Below, piece by piece: positions 12,186-25,185 of a stretch of DNA of 64,000 nt. A model generated the notes under the pieces. That model saw only the letters and a program-made list of their open reading frames with translations. It did no database searches and was not told the origin of the DNA. Source of the stretch: Neocallimastix lanati (nom. inval.). Taxonomy: Eukaryota; Neocallimastigomycota; Neocallimastigomycetes; Neocallimastigales; Neocallimastigaceae. The DNA lies in NCBI GenBank assembly GCA_016946835.1, contig JACVTC010000007.1, positions 2,245,001-2,309,000 of the forward strand, written 5' to 3'. Numbering within the stretch: the first letter of the stretch is position 1; the number at the start of each line of letters is the position of its first letter. The position numbers and the translations under genes were made by a program.

Positions 12186-14265
12186 GGAGAGTGTTGCTTT
12201 TCGGAAAACTATCTTTTAAAAATTTTGATAAATAAATTAATATATAAATAATTTTAATAAATAATATCAAATAAAAGTTGAAGATTTCTTTTTTTTTTTT
12301 TAATCTTTTTTAAAAAAAAAAAAAAAAAAAAATAAGAAATAAAATAATATATTCTTGAAATTTTTATTATATATATATCTAAAAAAAAAAAAAAAATAAA
12401 ATATTCTTAAAATCCATAAAAGTTATTTAAAATAAAAATATAATAAAATAAAATAAAATAAAATAAAAATCTTTAAATATTATTAAAAATATAAAAAAAA
12501 TTTTTCTTTAAAAAAAAATCTTTAAATATTCTTAAAAATATATAAAAAAATATTCTTTAAAAAAAATTAATCTTTTATTAATATAATTAACGATAAAGAT
12601 AATTTTAATATTGTTTTTTTTTTCTTAATTTAAAAATTTAAAAAATACTAAAGTACAATTATGGATTTTTAGTTAAGAAAAATTTTAATTATTAATAATA
12701 ATTGAGATTGAATTCAAATAATCTTTTTCATTTGATCATTACTTTGCCATTTATTACAAATTAGTATATATATTATTCAAATTTATTAAATATTTAAACA
12801 ATAATTCAACAATATCATTATTAGATCTTCTAATATCAATTAATTTTGGATTCCATAGTTTTATATTTTTCAATTAAAACATTGATTTTATCGGTTTTTC
12901 CTAATTATTTTTTTTCTTTTTTATTCCTTTTTTTTTCAAATTCTTGCACTTTTCCTTTTGTAATCATTGTAAGATAAAAATTCTTCTTGTTTTAATACAT
13001 ATATTAATTTATAAAAAGAGTTTTTTTGAAAATAAATTATTTAAATAATTATTGAAAGATTCTGATGCATTATTTGTTATATACTCGATATTGTTATAAT
13101 AATTATAGTTTTTATAATTTTTCAATTAGTTTTTTTTTTTATTTTTTATTTTTTCAAAAAAATACTTTTAAAATTTCAAAAATTGTTCATTATTATTTGT
13201 TTCACACCTAATTTCACTATAAATATCAATTATATATTCAGGATTTACAAAAAGGAAGTTCAAAATCACTTTATAATAAATATATATATTATTATATTTT
13301 ACTCATTATAATAAAATTAATTTGTTTTTAAACTCTAATGTTCTTTTAGAGTGCAAATACAGTATTTAATATTTATATTAGGAAATATTTTTTCTACTGT
13401 ATTAGATATACCTTTTTCGAAATCACAATGAAAATTTTTTGAACTAATCTTAGTATTATTTCTATATTTATTAGCTTGTTTTTTTTTTTTTTTTTTTTTT
13501 TTTTCTAGTTCTTCAAATAGCATCTCATAAGTAGCTTGTTCTTTATTTTTTAATATCGAAAAAGAAGTAGTATAAAAGCTATTTAAATATTTAATATAAG
13601 TTCTAGTAATAAGCACTTAATAACTAAACTTAGGTGCAATATAAAAAGTACCATCTGCAAATATATCTTCATTATAAATAATTTTGATTAGAATGGGAGT
13701 TGGAAGATTACTAAATTTGGATTTTTGAATATCACAAAATTCTCATTTCTTACTGTTTTATAATATATTTTGACTCATCAGGAATTTCATCAAATTTTGT
13801 TATATCAAGAGGAAGCTGTATATTTATATCTCTTGTTTATTTAGGAATTTAATTGTTTTATATTCAGGACATATAAATCCTATTTCTTGGGAAACTTCAT
13901 TAAATATACCTTTAGGTTTTATACCCAAAGGAATTGAACATTTTCTAATTTCATCGTTAATTTTATGTTTTGAAATTGATATAGATACATCAAATTCTTT
14001 TTCAAGATAATTAAGTAAACTTTTATATTTTAAAATTTCCCTTTTATTATTTAAAGTAGTGAAAGATTTACATTGATTCAGTTACAAAGAATAATTAAGA
14101 AAATATTTAAAAACATTTTATTTTTTATTTATTTCTAAACTTAATAATAATAATTTATTTATTTATTTATTTATTTATAATTGTATTAAAAAATATTAAA
14201 AAAATTTATGGCGTCAAATACAACAACATGGACGCCACATTCCGAAATGCAACCTTCCGAAATGC
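12186..14265 (-). mobile_element. Mutator-like element (MULE) with degenerate transposase
   Basis: The minus strand encodes, from right to left, FDVSISISKHKINDEIRKCS, IPLGIKPKGIF, LPLDITKFDEIPDESKYIIK, ADGTFYIAPKFSY, then a 93-codon open piece (13616-13335) with SFYTTSFSILKNKEQATYEM and FHCDFEKGISNTVEKIFPN. This matches the MULE transposase core, in which the DFE acidic motif and C...H residues recur. C-terminal pieces continue to about 12710. Frameshifts and stops make it non-functional. Candidate termini carry inverted motifs: GTTGCTTTTCGG at 12193-12204 and two copies of CCGAAATGCA at 14242-14264, the same motif family as the MITE at 16.1 kb. A 7-bp inverted pair (TGGCGTC/GACGCCA, 14209-14237) sits at the right end. 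Exact ends are inferred. Confidence 0.75.
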
Positions 14266-16095
14266 ACCATACCTTATAATTTTAATTTTTATTTATGTAA
14301 AGAATATTTTTTTTTTTAAAGAATAATTTTTTTATATTTTTAAGATATATAAGCCTTTTTAATTTTTAAATATATATATATATATATATTTAATTTAATC
14401 TTAAATGCTTTTTATAGATTTCAAGAATGTTTTATATTTTTAGATATATATACCATGAAAATTTCAAAAATATATTATTTTTAAAGAATATATTTTTTAT
14501 TTAATAAAATTTTTAAAAGTCACATTTTCAGAAATTCAACTTTGTGAAATCTCGTATAATATATATACAACATTGATATAAAACAAATATATGTAGTAAC
14601 ATATTTGTATATTTAATATTAATTATTAAATATTAAATTTATATCTTTTTGATAATAATTATTTTATTTTATTTTATTTCAATATGTATTATTATAATTA
14701 TAGTAATTGTAATACTTAATTCATATAAAATTAATATAATTCTATATATTAGAATATAAAATTAATATATTACCTATTTCATATAAATAGATTAAATTAT
14801 TTATATTAGAAATAGAGGACTCTCTTATAAAATTTTAGGAATTAGAATTATTATTTTAATTGTACGAATATTATAATTTTATTAATATAATTTACTAAAC
14901 TACCATTATTTAAAGCCCACTGCTTATAATATTATTGCACATAAAAGTCCCGCATATCAACATAGTGATCACATGTATTCATTTATATCATATACACTTG
15001 ATAATATAGATTAGTGAATAATAAACATTAAATAATACGAAGGGTTAACTTTCATGATTTCTTTATATCAATATAACATAAATTGAAGCTAGATACATTA
15101 GTAAAAAAGTATCTTTTTTTTTTTCTATTTTATTATTATTATTCATGAAGTAATCCATTTGTTTATAATAAATCACCTTACTTACTATTTTGTAAGATGA
15201 TTAAAAGAACTTATTAAGAAATCAAGATTGAGTAATTGATACTCTTTTAAAACAAAAAACCCGAAAATTTCTGTTCTTAATTGAATATATATTATTATAT
15301 ATTATGTAGGGAAGTTCAGTATATGATAATATTTAATAAATGTTATAAAATTAATAAATAAATAAATATCTTTAATTTATCATCATGATATATTTGAAAT
15401 ATTATATATAAATATATTTGATTTTGGTTATAGCGTACGATTTTTTTATTCTTCGTTCAATACAAAAAAATAATTAAAAAAATTTTTTTCAAGATTTTTG
15501 ATGATAATAATTTAGTATATTTAATACCATAAATTATTAATTACAAAAAAAAAATTGTTATATATTCTATTTCAATAACTTTTTCTATTATAAATAAAAG
15601 AATAATTAAATTTTTTTCAAAAAAAAAAAAAAAAAAAAAAAAAGTTATAATTTACTATTTTATCCTTAACCCTTCAATAATCCGTTTTTTTTTTTTTTTT
15701 TGAAAGTATTTTATTTCCATACAAAAGAATACTCTTTAGTCTTTTTTATTTATTTGCTAATAATTAATTTATGATTTTTTAATTAAACCATATGATTAGG
15801 ATAGTTATATTTAAATTTTATATTAAAAAGTTTTGTGCAACAGTAAAAACATGTATAATTTTAAAATAATATAACCTTATTAAACTAAAATATTAATATG
15901 GTATAGTATTTTTCTTTTGGTACGAGGAAATTATAAAAAAAAAATCATGGTAAAATGATCTTGATATAGATCTTGAATATTTATATATATTAAATTAAAT
16001 ACCATATATTTAATTTAACCTTAAAAAAAAAAAAAAAAAGATATTAATTAAATTTTTTTTTTCTTTGATGTATATAATATATATACATATATATA
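14266..16095. other. AT-rich spacer, no gene recognised
   Basis: Contains another weak terminal-type motif (ATTTCAGAAATTCAACTTTGTGAAAT-like, around 14525-14550), a slightly richer stretch at 14920-15060, and homopolymer tracts at 15620-15645 and 15685-15702. No frame or exon could be supported. Confidence 0.4.
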
Positions 16096-16104
16096 CGTAT
16101 ATAC

Positions 16105-16500
16105 GGGTGTGGGGCATTTCGCCAAATTGCATTTCGCCAGATTGCATTTCGCCAATTTTTTTGAAAGCATGTGGCGTATTAAAAAAATGTGGCATTTCGC
16201 CAAATTGCAATTCGCCAAGTTGCATTTCGCCAGATTGAAAATTATTAAATAAATAAATAAATCAATAAATAAAATTAATTATTATTAATATCGCATCAAA
16301 ACAATTTTAAAAAAAATATATTTTAAATTAATATTTATTTATTTATTCATTTATTTATATCAATACTCTACTTGTCGAAATGTAACCTGGCGAAAAGCAA
16401 CTTGGGGAAATGCAACTTGGGGAAATGCAACATTTTAATACTACGCCACTTGGCGAAATGCAACCTGGCGAAATGCAATTTGGGAAAATGCAACTCTCCC
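16105..16500. mobile_element. Palindromic MULE-type MITE with 9-bp target-site duplication
   Basis: A 396-bp non-autonomous element. The left arm (16105-16232) carries repeated GCATTTCGCCA motifs, and the right arm (16372-16500) carries the same motif inverted (TGGCGAAATGC), several copies each with small variants such as GGGGAAATGC. The arms also share a GTGGCGTATTAAA-type block, so they are long terminal inverted repeats of about 130-160 bp around a short AT-rich centre. It is flanked by a perfect direct repeat CGTATATAC at 16096-16104 and 16501-16509; 9 bp is the usual Mutator target duplication. The peptide-like repeats (LAKCN, GEMQFGEM) read from it are artefacts of the motif. Confidence 0.85.
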
Positions 16501-16501
16501 C

Positions 16502-16706
16502 GTATATACATATATATATACAATAAAAGAAGTTACTCATCCAGTAAAAAAAAAAAAAAAAAGAAAAAGAAAAAATACAAAAATTTTTTTTCTTTAATAA
16601 AACAATGTATATAGTATATATACATATATATACATATATATACAATAAAAAAAGTTGCTTATCCAGTAAAAAAAAAAAAAAAAAGAAAAAGAAAAAATAC
16701 AGATAA
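16502..16706. repeat. Tandem duplication of about 110 bp
   Basis: Two copies of a block made of TATATACAATAAAA, GTTRCTYATCCAGT, poly-A, then AGAAAAAGAAAAAATAC, at about 16502-16610 and 16617-16706. It begins at the right edge of the MITE. Confidence 0.8.
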
Positions 16707-17782
16707 AAATTTTTACACATAATTTTTAAGATTTAATTTAAAGATGATTAATATATTAGAAATAAAGATAAAATATAATAAAATATAATATTTAATATTT
16801 AACCAAGAAATAAAAATAAAATAAAAAGATAATCTATTAAAGATCATTAATATATTGTTAAAGTTAAAAAAAAATAATAATAATAAATGAACAAACTAGA
16901 TAAAAATAACTAAGCAAACAAACAAACAAAATATGGATAATAAAGAATCATAAAAAGAAAATTGGGTAAAGATGATCATGAAAGAATAATGACTTAAAAT
17001 AATATGATTTACATTATGGCTTGACGACAAGAAAATAAATTTATCCATTTTATTTAATTTTTGATAAAAAATTAAATAAAATAAAGAAAAATTCTTTTTA
17101 TGGATAAAAATGAAATGTTTAAAAAAAAAAAAAAAAAAAAAAGACAAATGTATACGACAAATTCATATTACTTTGAAAAGATTATTCTTTAAAGAATTTT
17201 TAATACTTAGATTACTATTGTAGTCAATATTTTAAAGTTTTTTTTTAAAAAAAAAAAATACTTTAAATTTTTTTTATTATTTTTTTTATAGAAAAAAAAA
17301 AGCTTATTATTATTATGAATTTGTTACTTTGCATTGTTTTAATATTGTTTTAATATTGTTTTGTTCTTATTTAATATTAAAATAGTTAGATTTATCATTT
17401 TATATATTTGAAAATGTTCTTTAATATATTTTAATTTTAAAAAAAAATTTTTTTTTTCTTATCAATGTGAAATTTGAAATTTAGAATAAAAAAAAAAGTT
17501 TCTTTTATATATATATAATTTAATTATCAGATTAAAAGCATCATCATCATCATTTATTTATTTATTATAGAACATTTTATTAAGTGGTGATTACTTTTTC
17601 TGATTTAAAAATTTTTTAATTTATATGATTTTATTGAAGTTAAAATATAATAATTATAATAATTATAATAGTAAAATCTTCTAGATTAGATTGATTTGAT
17701 TTTGAAAGAGATCTTTTTTTTTTTTTTTATATCAAATTTATTTAATCTACACTAGATTTATTTGATGATTACAAAGCTGTTA

Positions 17783-17821
<39 letters not shown>

Positions 17822-19331
17822 AAATATTATAATTGATATTTTTTTGATAATCGATTATTAAAATAAGGTTTGCTTTTAGAATTGAAGTAGATCTTAATTT
17901 TTATTTATTTTTTATTTTATTTTATTTTTATTTTTTTTTATTATTTATAAATTTTATTATAATTAAAATAAATAAACTAAAAAATAAAAATCTATAAAAT
18001 ACTTACCTTTTTTTCAGTTTTAGTTATAGTTTTTTTTTTTTTTAATTAAAATAAAAAATTTTTCACAATTGATATATTTGATCCTGATTTTTTTTTTTTT
18101 TTTTTTTATATATAAATATAATTTTTCATTATTTTTTTAATAAATTTTTTATTTGATCTTTTTATTTTATAAATTTCGATAAATATTTAGATTATAGATG
18201 ATAGCATAAAGTAGAAATAAAATAAAATTAAGATATATATATATTTGTTTTGATCAAAGTGATATTGTTATATGTATTATTTTTTTTATTTTTATTTTTA
18301 TTTTTATTTTTTTTGGATATGTTATTTTAATGAAGTTTAATTGTATTTATAATCGATTATAAATATACTAAACAATTATAAATATAATTATTAGTATCAT
18401 ATACTTCATCTAATTTTTATTTTTATTATTTTTTTTTTATTATTCTTTTATTTTTAATTTTTAATTTTCAGTATCCTAATCATTAATTTTTATACTTCAT
18501 CATTTTTTTTTTTTTTATGATTTTGTTCAATTAAAATGATTGTTGTTATTTTAAGAAAACCTGATCTTTCTAAATGAAGTGTAAAAGTTTTCATCTTTCA
18601 TTTCAATACTTATTAGAAGTGATCTGAATAAGTTGATATATTTAATTTATATAAAAAAAAATTATCTATTTATTATATTAATTGCTATATTTATATTGAA
18701 AGTTTATTCTATTTATAATCAATTATTATGTTGATTACTATTACGTGCTTGATAAATAATACTACTTTATAATTGATTGTTATGTTTATTAGTATTAATA
18801 CTTTATATTAATAATACCACTTTATGTATTATTGATTTGTTATATTCATCTTTATTAATATTTAATAAATAATACAATATATGTATATTTATTACTATTT
18901 ATTGCATATTTTTATATCCATCATTTCATGATAAAGTATTAAAATATATAACTAGATCTGTTTATGTTAATTTATTACTTTTATTTTACTTAATTTATAT
19001 TGTAATATAATATATACTATATATTTATTATTATTATTATTATTATGATTTTAAATAATTATTGACTATTTATTGAATACTTTTTTATTATTATGTTTTC
19101 TAACATCAAATATTTATAAGATATTAGACGCTTTTACAATCAATTTTTATTTATATATAATATTTATTTATAATTAATGGATACTTTTTTTTTTCTGTTT
19201 ATTATGAGCAATTTTAAATCATACAATGATGATAATAGTATATACTTAATTATCAACGTTTTTGTTATCATATCTTTATTTATTATATATTATTAAATAT
19301 ATTTAATATATTTATGGTTCTTTTTTTTCTT

Positions 19332-19362
<31 letters not shown>

Positions 19363-19603
19363 TATAGTAATATTAATATAACATTATTTTAATAACTATT
19401 ATTAATAAAAACTAAACATTTTTATAATATCTTTTATTCATTCTTTGTTCTTCATATATTACTATTTTTTTTTAAATATATATATGTACATATTTATAGA
19501 ACTAAAATACATAAAAAACAACTTTACACTTATATATTTTTTCAATATTACATACACTTTTTTTTTATTATTTCTTATGTTTATCTATTTAATGCTTTTT
19601 CTT
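16707..19603. other. AT-rich tract, no gene recognised
   Basis: Poly-T and poly-A tracts (17784-17823, 19336-19361), scattered ATTATT runs and AATCGATTAT-like blocks near 17850, 18350 and 18715. I looked on both strands for exons with convincing codon composition and found none. Confidence 0.5.
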
Positions 19604-20066
19604 TTTTATTTTATTTTATTTTATTTTATTTTATTTTATTTTATTTTATTTTATTTTATTTTATTTTATTTTATTTTATTTTATTTTATTTTATTTTATT
19701 TTATTTTATTTTATTTTATTTTATTTTATTTTATTTTATTTTATTTTATTTTATTTTATTTTATTTTATTTTATTTTATTTTATTTTATTTTATTTTATT
19801 TTATTTTATTTTATTTTATTTTATTTTATTTTATTTTATTTTATTTTATTTTATTTTATTTTATTTTATTTTATTTTATTTTATTTTATTTTATTTTATT
19901 TTATTTTATTTTATTTTATTTTATTTTATTTTATTTTATTTTATTTTATTTTATTTTATTTTATTTTATTTTATTTTATTTTATTTTATTTTATTTTATT
20001 TTATTTTATTTTATTTTATTTTATTTTATTTTATTTTATTTTATTTTATTTTATTTTATTTTATTT
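19604..20066. repeat. (TTTTA)n array, about 92 copies
   Basis: An essentially perfect pentanucleotide array of about 460 bp. The 235-codon ILFYF reading frame through it is not a protein gene. It ends in a poly-A tract at 20157-20182. 20183-20410 shows only AT-rich sequence with a short inverted repeat (CTTTTTAAAGTAT...AAAAAGGTA). Confidence 0.97.
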
Positions 20067-20409
20067 TTATTTACATATATATATTAATAACCATAATAAT
20101 AACAAAAGTTAAAATAATAATAATAAGAACAATATATATATTTAATATATAGAATTAAAAAAAAAAAAAAAAAAAAAAAAAAGATTTCCATATATTTACC
20201 ATCAACTATTATGATATTATTTTTATTCTTACAAATACGTATACCTTTTTAAAGTATAATTTTTTTTTTTAAAAAGGTATTTAACCCTAACTATAATTAT
20301 ATATTATTACCACTAATAGTACATTTAAATAATATAAATAACTCTCTTTAAGGATACTTTTAGAAATATTTTATTTCTATAATATTATTTTATTTTTTGC
20401 TTTAATATT

Positions 20410-23400
20410 ACTATATGGACTTTCTTTGTTTTGTCTATTTCTATAATATTAATTTTTTATTTCTATTGAATATTATTAATCTATTGACTTTTTTTTTTGT
20501 TTTTCTATTTATATATCATTATTTTATTTTTATCTTAGTATTATTACCTACTTTTTTTTCTTTATTTTTTTCTCTATTTCTATTTAATATTATTAATCTA
20601 TTGACTTTATTTTTTGTTTTCTATTTCAATATTATTATTTTATTTATTTTCTTAGTATTATTACCTACCTTTTTTTTCTTTATTTTTTCTCTATTTTTAT
20701 TTAATATTATTAATCTATTGACTTTTGTTTTTTATTTCTATATTATCACTTTATTACTTTTTTAATATTATTACCTACCTTTTTTTTTCTTTACTTTTTC
20801 TCTATTTCTATTTAATATCTTTAATTTATTGACTATTGTTTTCTATTTCTTTATTATTATTTTATTTTTTTCTTAATATTGTTTACTTACTTACTTACTT
20901 CTTTTACCTACCTTTTCTTTATTTCTATTTAAGATCATTAATCTATTGATCTATTGACTTTTTTTGATTTCTATCTCTACATCATTATTTTATTTTTTAC
21001 TTAATATTATTTACTTATTTACCTACCTTTTCTTTATTTCCATTTAAGATCATTAATCTATTGACTTTTGTTTTATATTTCTATATTATCATTTTATTTA
21101 TTCTTAATATTATTACCTACCTTTTTTTTCTTTATTTTTTCCTTTATTTTTATTTAATATTATTAATCTATTTTTTCTTTTTTATTTCTATATTATCATT
21201 TTATTTCTTTTTTATTATTATTACCTACCTTTTTTTCTTTACTTCATTTCTATTTCTATTTAACATCATTAATCTATTGACTTTTTTTTTTGATTTCTAT
21301 CTCAACATCATTATTTTTATTTATTCTTAATATCATTTACTTACCTTTTATTCTTTATTTTTTCTCTATTTCTATTTAATATCTTTAATTTATTGACTAT
21401 TGTTTTCTATTCTTATATTATTATTTTATTTTTTTCTTAATATTATTTACTTACTTACTTACTTCTTTTACCTACCTTTTCTTTATTTCTATTTAAGATC
21501 ATTAATCTATTGATCTATTGACTTTTTTTGATTTCTATTTCTATATTATTATTTTATTTATTTTCGTAATATTATTTACTTACTTATTTACTTCTTTTAC
21601 CTACCTTTTCTTTATTTCTATTTAAGATCATTAATCTATTGATCTATTGACTTTTTTTTGTTTTCTATCTCTATATCATTATTTTATTTTTTACTTAATA
21701 TTATTTACTTATTTACATGCCTTTTCTTTATTTCTATTTAAGATCATTAATCTATTGATCTATTGACTTTTTTTTGTTTTCTATCTCTATATCATTATTT
21801 TATTTTTTACTTAATATTATTTACTTATTTACATGCCTTTTCTTTATTTCTATTTAAGATCATTAATCTATTGATCTATTGACTTTTTTTGATTTCTATT
21901 TCTATATTATTATTTTATTTATTTTCGTAATATTATTTACTTACTTATTTACTTCTTTTACCTACCTTTTCTTTATTTCTATTTAAGATCATTAATCTAT
22001 TGATCTATTGACTTTTTTTGATTTCTATCTCTACATCATTATTTTATTTTTTACTTAATATTATTTACTTATTTACCTACCTTTTCTTTATTTCTATTTA
22101 AGATCATTAATCTATTGATCTATTGACTTTTTTTGATTTCTATTTCTATATTATTATTTTATTTATTTTCGTAATATTATTTACTTACTTATTTACTTCT
22201 TTTACCTACCTTTTCTTTATTTCTATTTAAGATCATTAATCTATTGATCTATTGACTTTTTTTTGTTTTCTATCTCTATATCATTATTTTATTTTTTACT
22301 TAATATTATTTACTTATTTACATGCCTTTTCTTTATTTCTATTTAAGATCATTAATCTATTGATCTATTGACTTTTTTTTGTTTTCTATCTCTATATCAT
22401 TATTTTATTTTTTTCTTAATATTATTTACTTACCTACTTTTTTCTTTTACCTACCTTTTCTTTATTTCTATTTACTATCATTAATCTATTGACTTTTTCT
22501 TTTGTTTTCTATCTCTATATCATTATTTTATTTCTTTTTTAATATTATTACCTACTTTTTTTTCTTTACTTCATTTCTATTTCTATTTTACATCATTAAT
22601 CTGTTGACTTTATTTTTTGTTTTCTATTTCAATATTATTATTTTATTTATTTTCTTAGTATTATTACCTACCTTTTTTTTTTCTTTATTTTTTCTTTATT
22701 TTTTCTTTATTTTTATTTAATATTATTAATCTATTTTTTCTTTTTTGTTTTTATTTCTATATTATTAATTTATTTTTTTTCAGTAATATTATTACCTACC
22801 TTTTTTTTTTTTTTTCAGTAATATTATTACCTACCTTTTTTTTTTTTTTCAGTAATATTATTACCTACCTTTTTTTTTTTTTTCAGTAATATTATTACCT
22901 ACCTTTTTTTTTTTTTTTTTCAGTAATATTATTACCTACCTTTTTTTTTTTATTTTTTTTTTTTCTTAATTTTTTCTTTATTTTTATTTAATATTATTAA
23001 TCTATTTTTTCTTTTTTGTTTTTATTTCTATATTATTATTTTATTTTTTTTCAGTAATATTATTACCTACCTTTTTTTTTATTTATTTATTCTTTATTTT
23101 TATTTAATATTATTAATCTATTTTTTCTTTTTTGTTTTTATTTCTATATTATTATTTTATTTATTTTCTTAGTATTATTACCTACCTTATTTTTTCTTTA
23201 TTTTTCTTTATTCTTATTTAATATTATTAATCTATTTCCTTTTAATTTTTTTTGTTTTTATTTCTATATCATTATTTTATTTATTCTTAATATTATTACC
23301 TACCTTTTTTTCTTTACTTCATTTCTATTTCTATTTAATATCGTTAATCTATTATCTTTTTTTGATGTGTTCTATCTCTATATTATTATTTTATTTATTT

Positions 23401-24800
23401 TCTTAGTATTATTACCTACCTTATTTTTTCTTTACTTTTTCTTTATTCTTATTTAATATTATTAATCTATTTCCTTTAATTTTTTTGTTTTTATTTCTAT
23501 ATTATTATTTTATTTTTTTTTAGTAATATTATTACCTACCTTTTTTTTTCTTTATTGTTTCTTTATTTTTTCTTTATTTTTATAATCTATTTTTTCTTTT
23601 TTGTTTTTATTTCTATATTATTATTTTATTTTTTTTTTCAGTATTATTATTACCTACCTTTTTTTTTTCTTTATTTTTTCTTTATTTTTTCTTTATTATT
23701 TTCTTTATTTTTTTCTTTATTTTTATTTAATATAATTAATCTATTTTTTCTTTTTTGTTTTTATTTCTATATTATTATTTTATTTTTTTTCAGTAATATT
23801 ATTACCTACCTTTTTTTTTTATTTATTTATTCTTTATTTTTATTTAATATTATTAATCTATTTTTTCTTTTTTGTTTTTATTTCTATATTATTATTTTAT
23901 TTTTTTTTAGTAATATTATTACCTACCTTTTTTTTTCTTTATTGTTTCTTTATTTTTTCTTTATTTTTATAATCTATTTTTTCTTTTTTGTTTTTATTTC
24001 TATATTATTATTTTATTTTTTTTTTCAGTATTATTATTACCTACCTTTTTTTTTCTTTATTTTTTCTTTATTTTTTTCTTTATTATTTTCTTTATTATTT
24101 TCTTTATTTTTATTTAATATTATTAATCTATTTTTTCTTTTTTCTTTTTATTTCTATATTATTATTTTATTTTTTTTTCAGTAATATTATTACCTACCTT
24201 TTTTTTTCTTTATTTTTTCTTTATTTTTTTCTTTATTTTTATTTAATATTATTAATCTATTTTTTCTTTTTTGTTTTTATTTCTATATTATTATTTTATT
24301 TTTTTTTCAGTAATATTATTACCTACCTTTTTTTTTCTTTATTTTTTCTTTATTTTTTTCTTTATTTTTATTTAATATTATTAATCTATTTTTTCTTTTT
24401 TGTTTTTATTTCTATATTATTATTTTATTTTTTTTTCAGTAATATTATTACCTACCTTTTTTTTTTTCTTTATTTTTTTCTTTATTTTTATTTAATATAA
24501 TTAATCTATTTTTTCTTTTTTGTTTTTATTTCTATATTATTATTTTATTTTTTTTCAGTAATATTATTACCTACTTTTTTTTTTCTATTTATTTTTTCTT
24601 AATTTTTTCTTTATTTTTATTTAATATTATTAATCTATTAACTTTATTTTTTTTTTTTTTTATTTTTATTTCTATATTATTATTTTATTTCTTTTCTAAT
24701 ATTATTACCTACCTTTTTTTATTTATTTTTTATTTATTTTTTATTTATTTTTATTTATTTTTATTTATTTATTATTAATCTATTGACTTTATTTTTTTTA
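20410..24800. repeat. 4.4-kb pyrimidine-rich satellite array
   Basis: Variable-length tandem units share the core ATTATTAATCTATTGACTTT and TATTATTACCTACC followed by poly-T and TTTATTT blocks. The left part (20.9-22.5 kb) has longer units with GATCATTAATC and TTACTTACTTATTTAC. 22.76-22.95 kb is a run of five short CAGTAATATTATTACC units. 23.0-24.6 kb is more uniform, about 110-125 bp per unit. The plus strand is almost purely C/T with A and very little G. Hydrophobic frames (FLFNIINL, FISILLFYFF) repeat with the unit and are not genes. Confidence 0.95.
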
Positions 24801-25143
24801 TTTTATTTTATTTTTTTTTTTTGGTTTTTACTTCAATATTATTTTTTCTTTATATTATGATCTACTTTTTTTCTTCATATATTATATTTATTTATTAATT
24901 TTTTTATTTATTTTTACTTTATATATTATTACCAACTGACTTTTTACTTGGTATTATTAATTTATTGAAACCATTTTTTTATTTCTTTTCTATTAATATT
25001 TTTTTTATTTATATTTTTTTAATATTATTAATCTATAAACTTTTTTTTTTTTATTTTCTTCATCTATCAGTTCACTTTTTTTTTTTATTTATTTATTTAT
25101 TTATTTTATCTTCTTCATCTCTCTATTCTTAATATTTTTTTTC

Positions 25144-25185
<42 letters not shown>

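Noticed and set aside
16010-16720. Short proteins with GEMQFGEM or LAKCNLGKCN repeats
   Set aside because: They are translations of the inverted-repeat motif of the MITE, in both orientations.
19445-20152. 235-codon plus-strand frame
   Set aside because: Produced by the TTTTA array (ILFYF repeats); length is divisible by three only by chance of the repeat.
23555-24500. Two overlapping hydrophobic frames of 209 and 170 codons, resembling membrane proteins
   Set aside because: They recur with the satellite unit in several frames and contain no non-repetitive segment.
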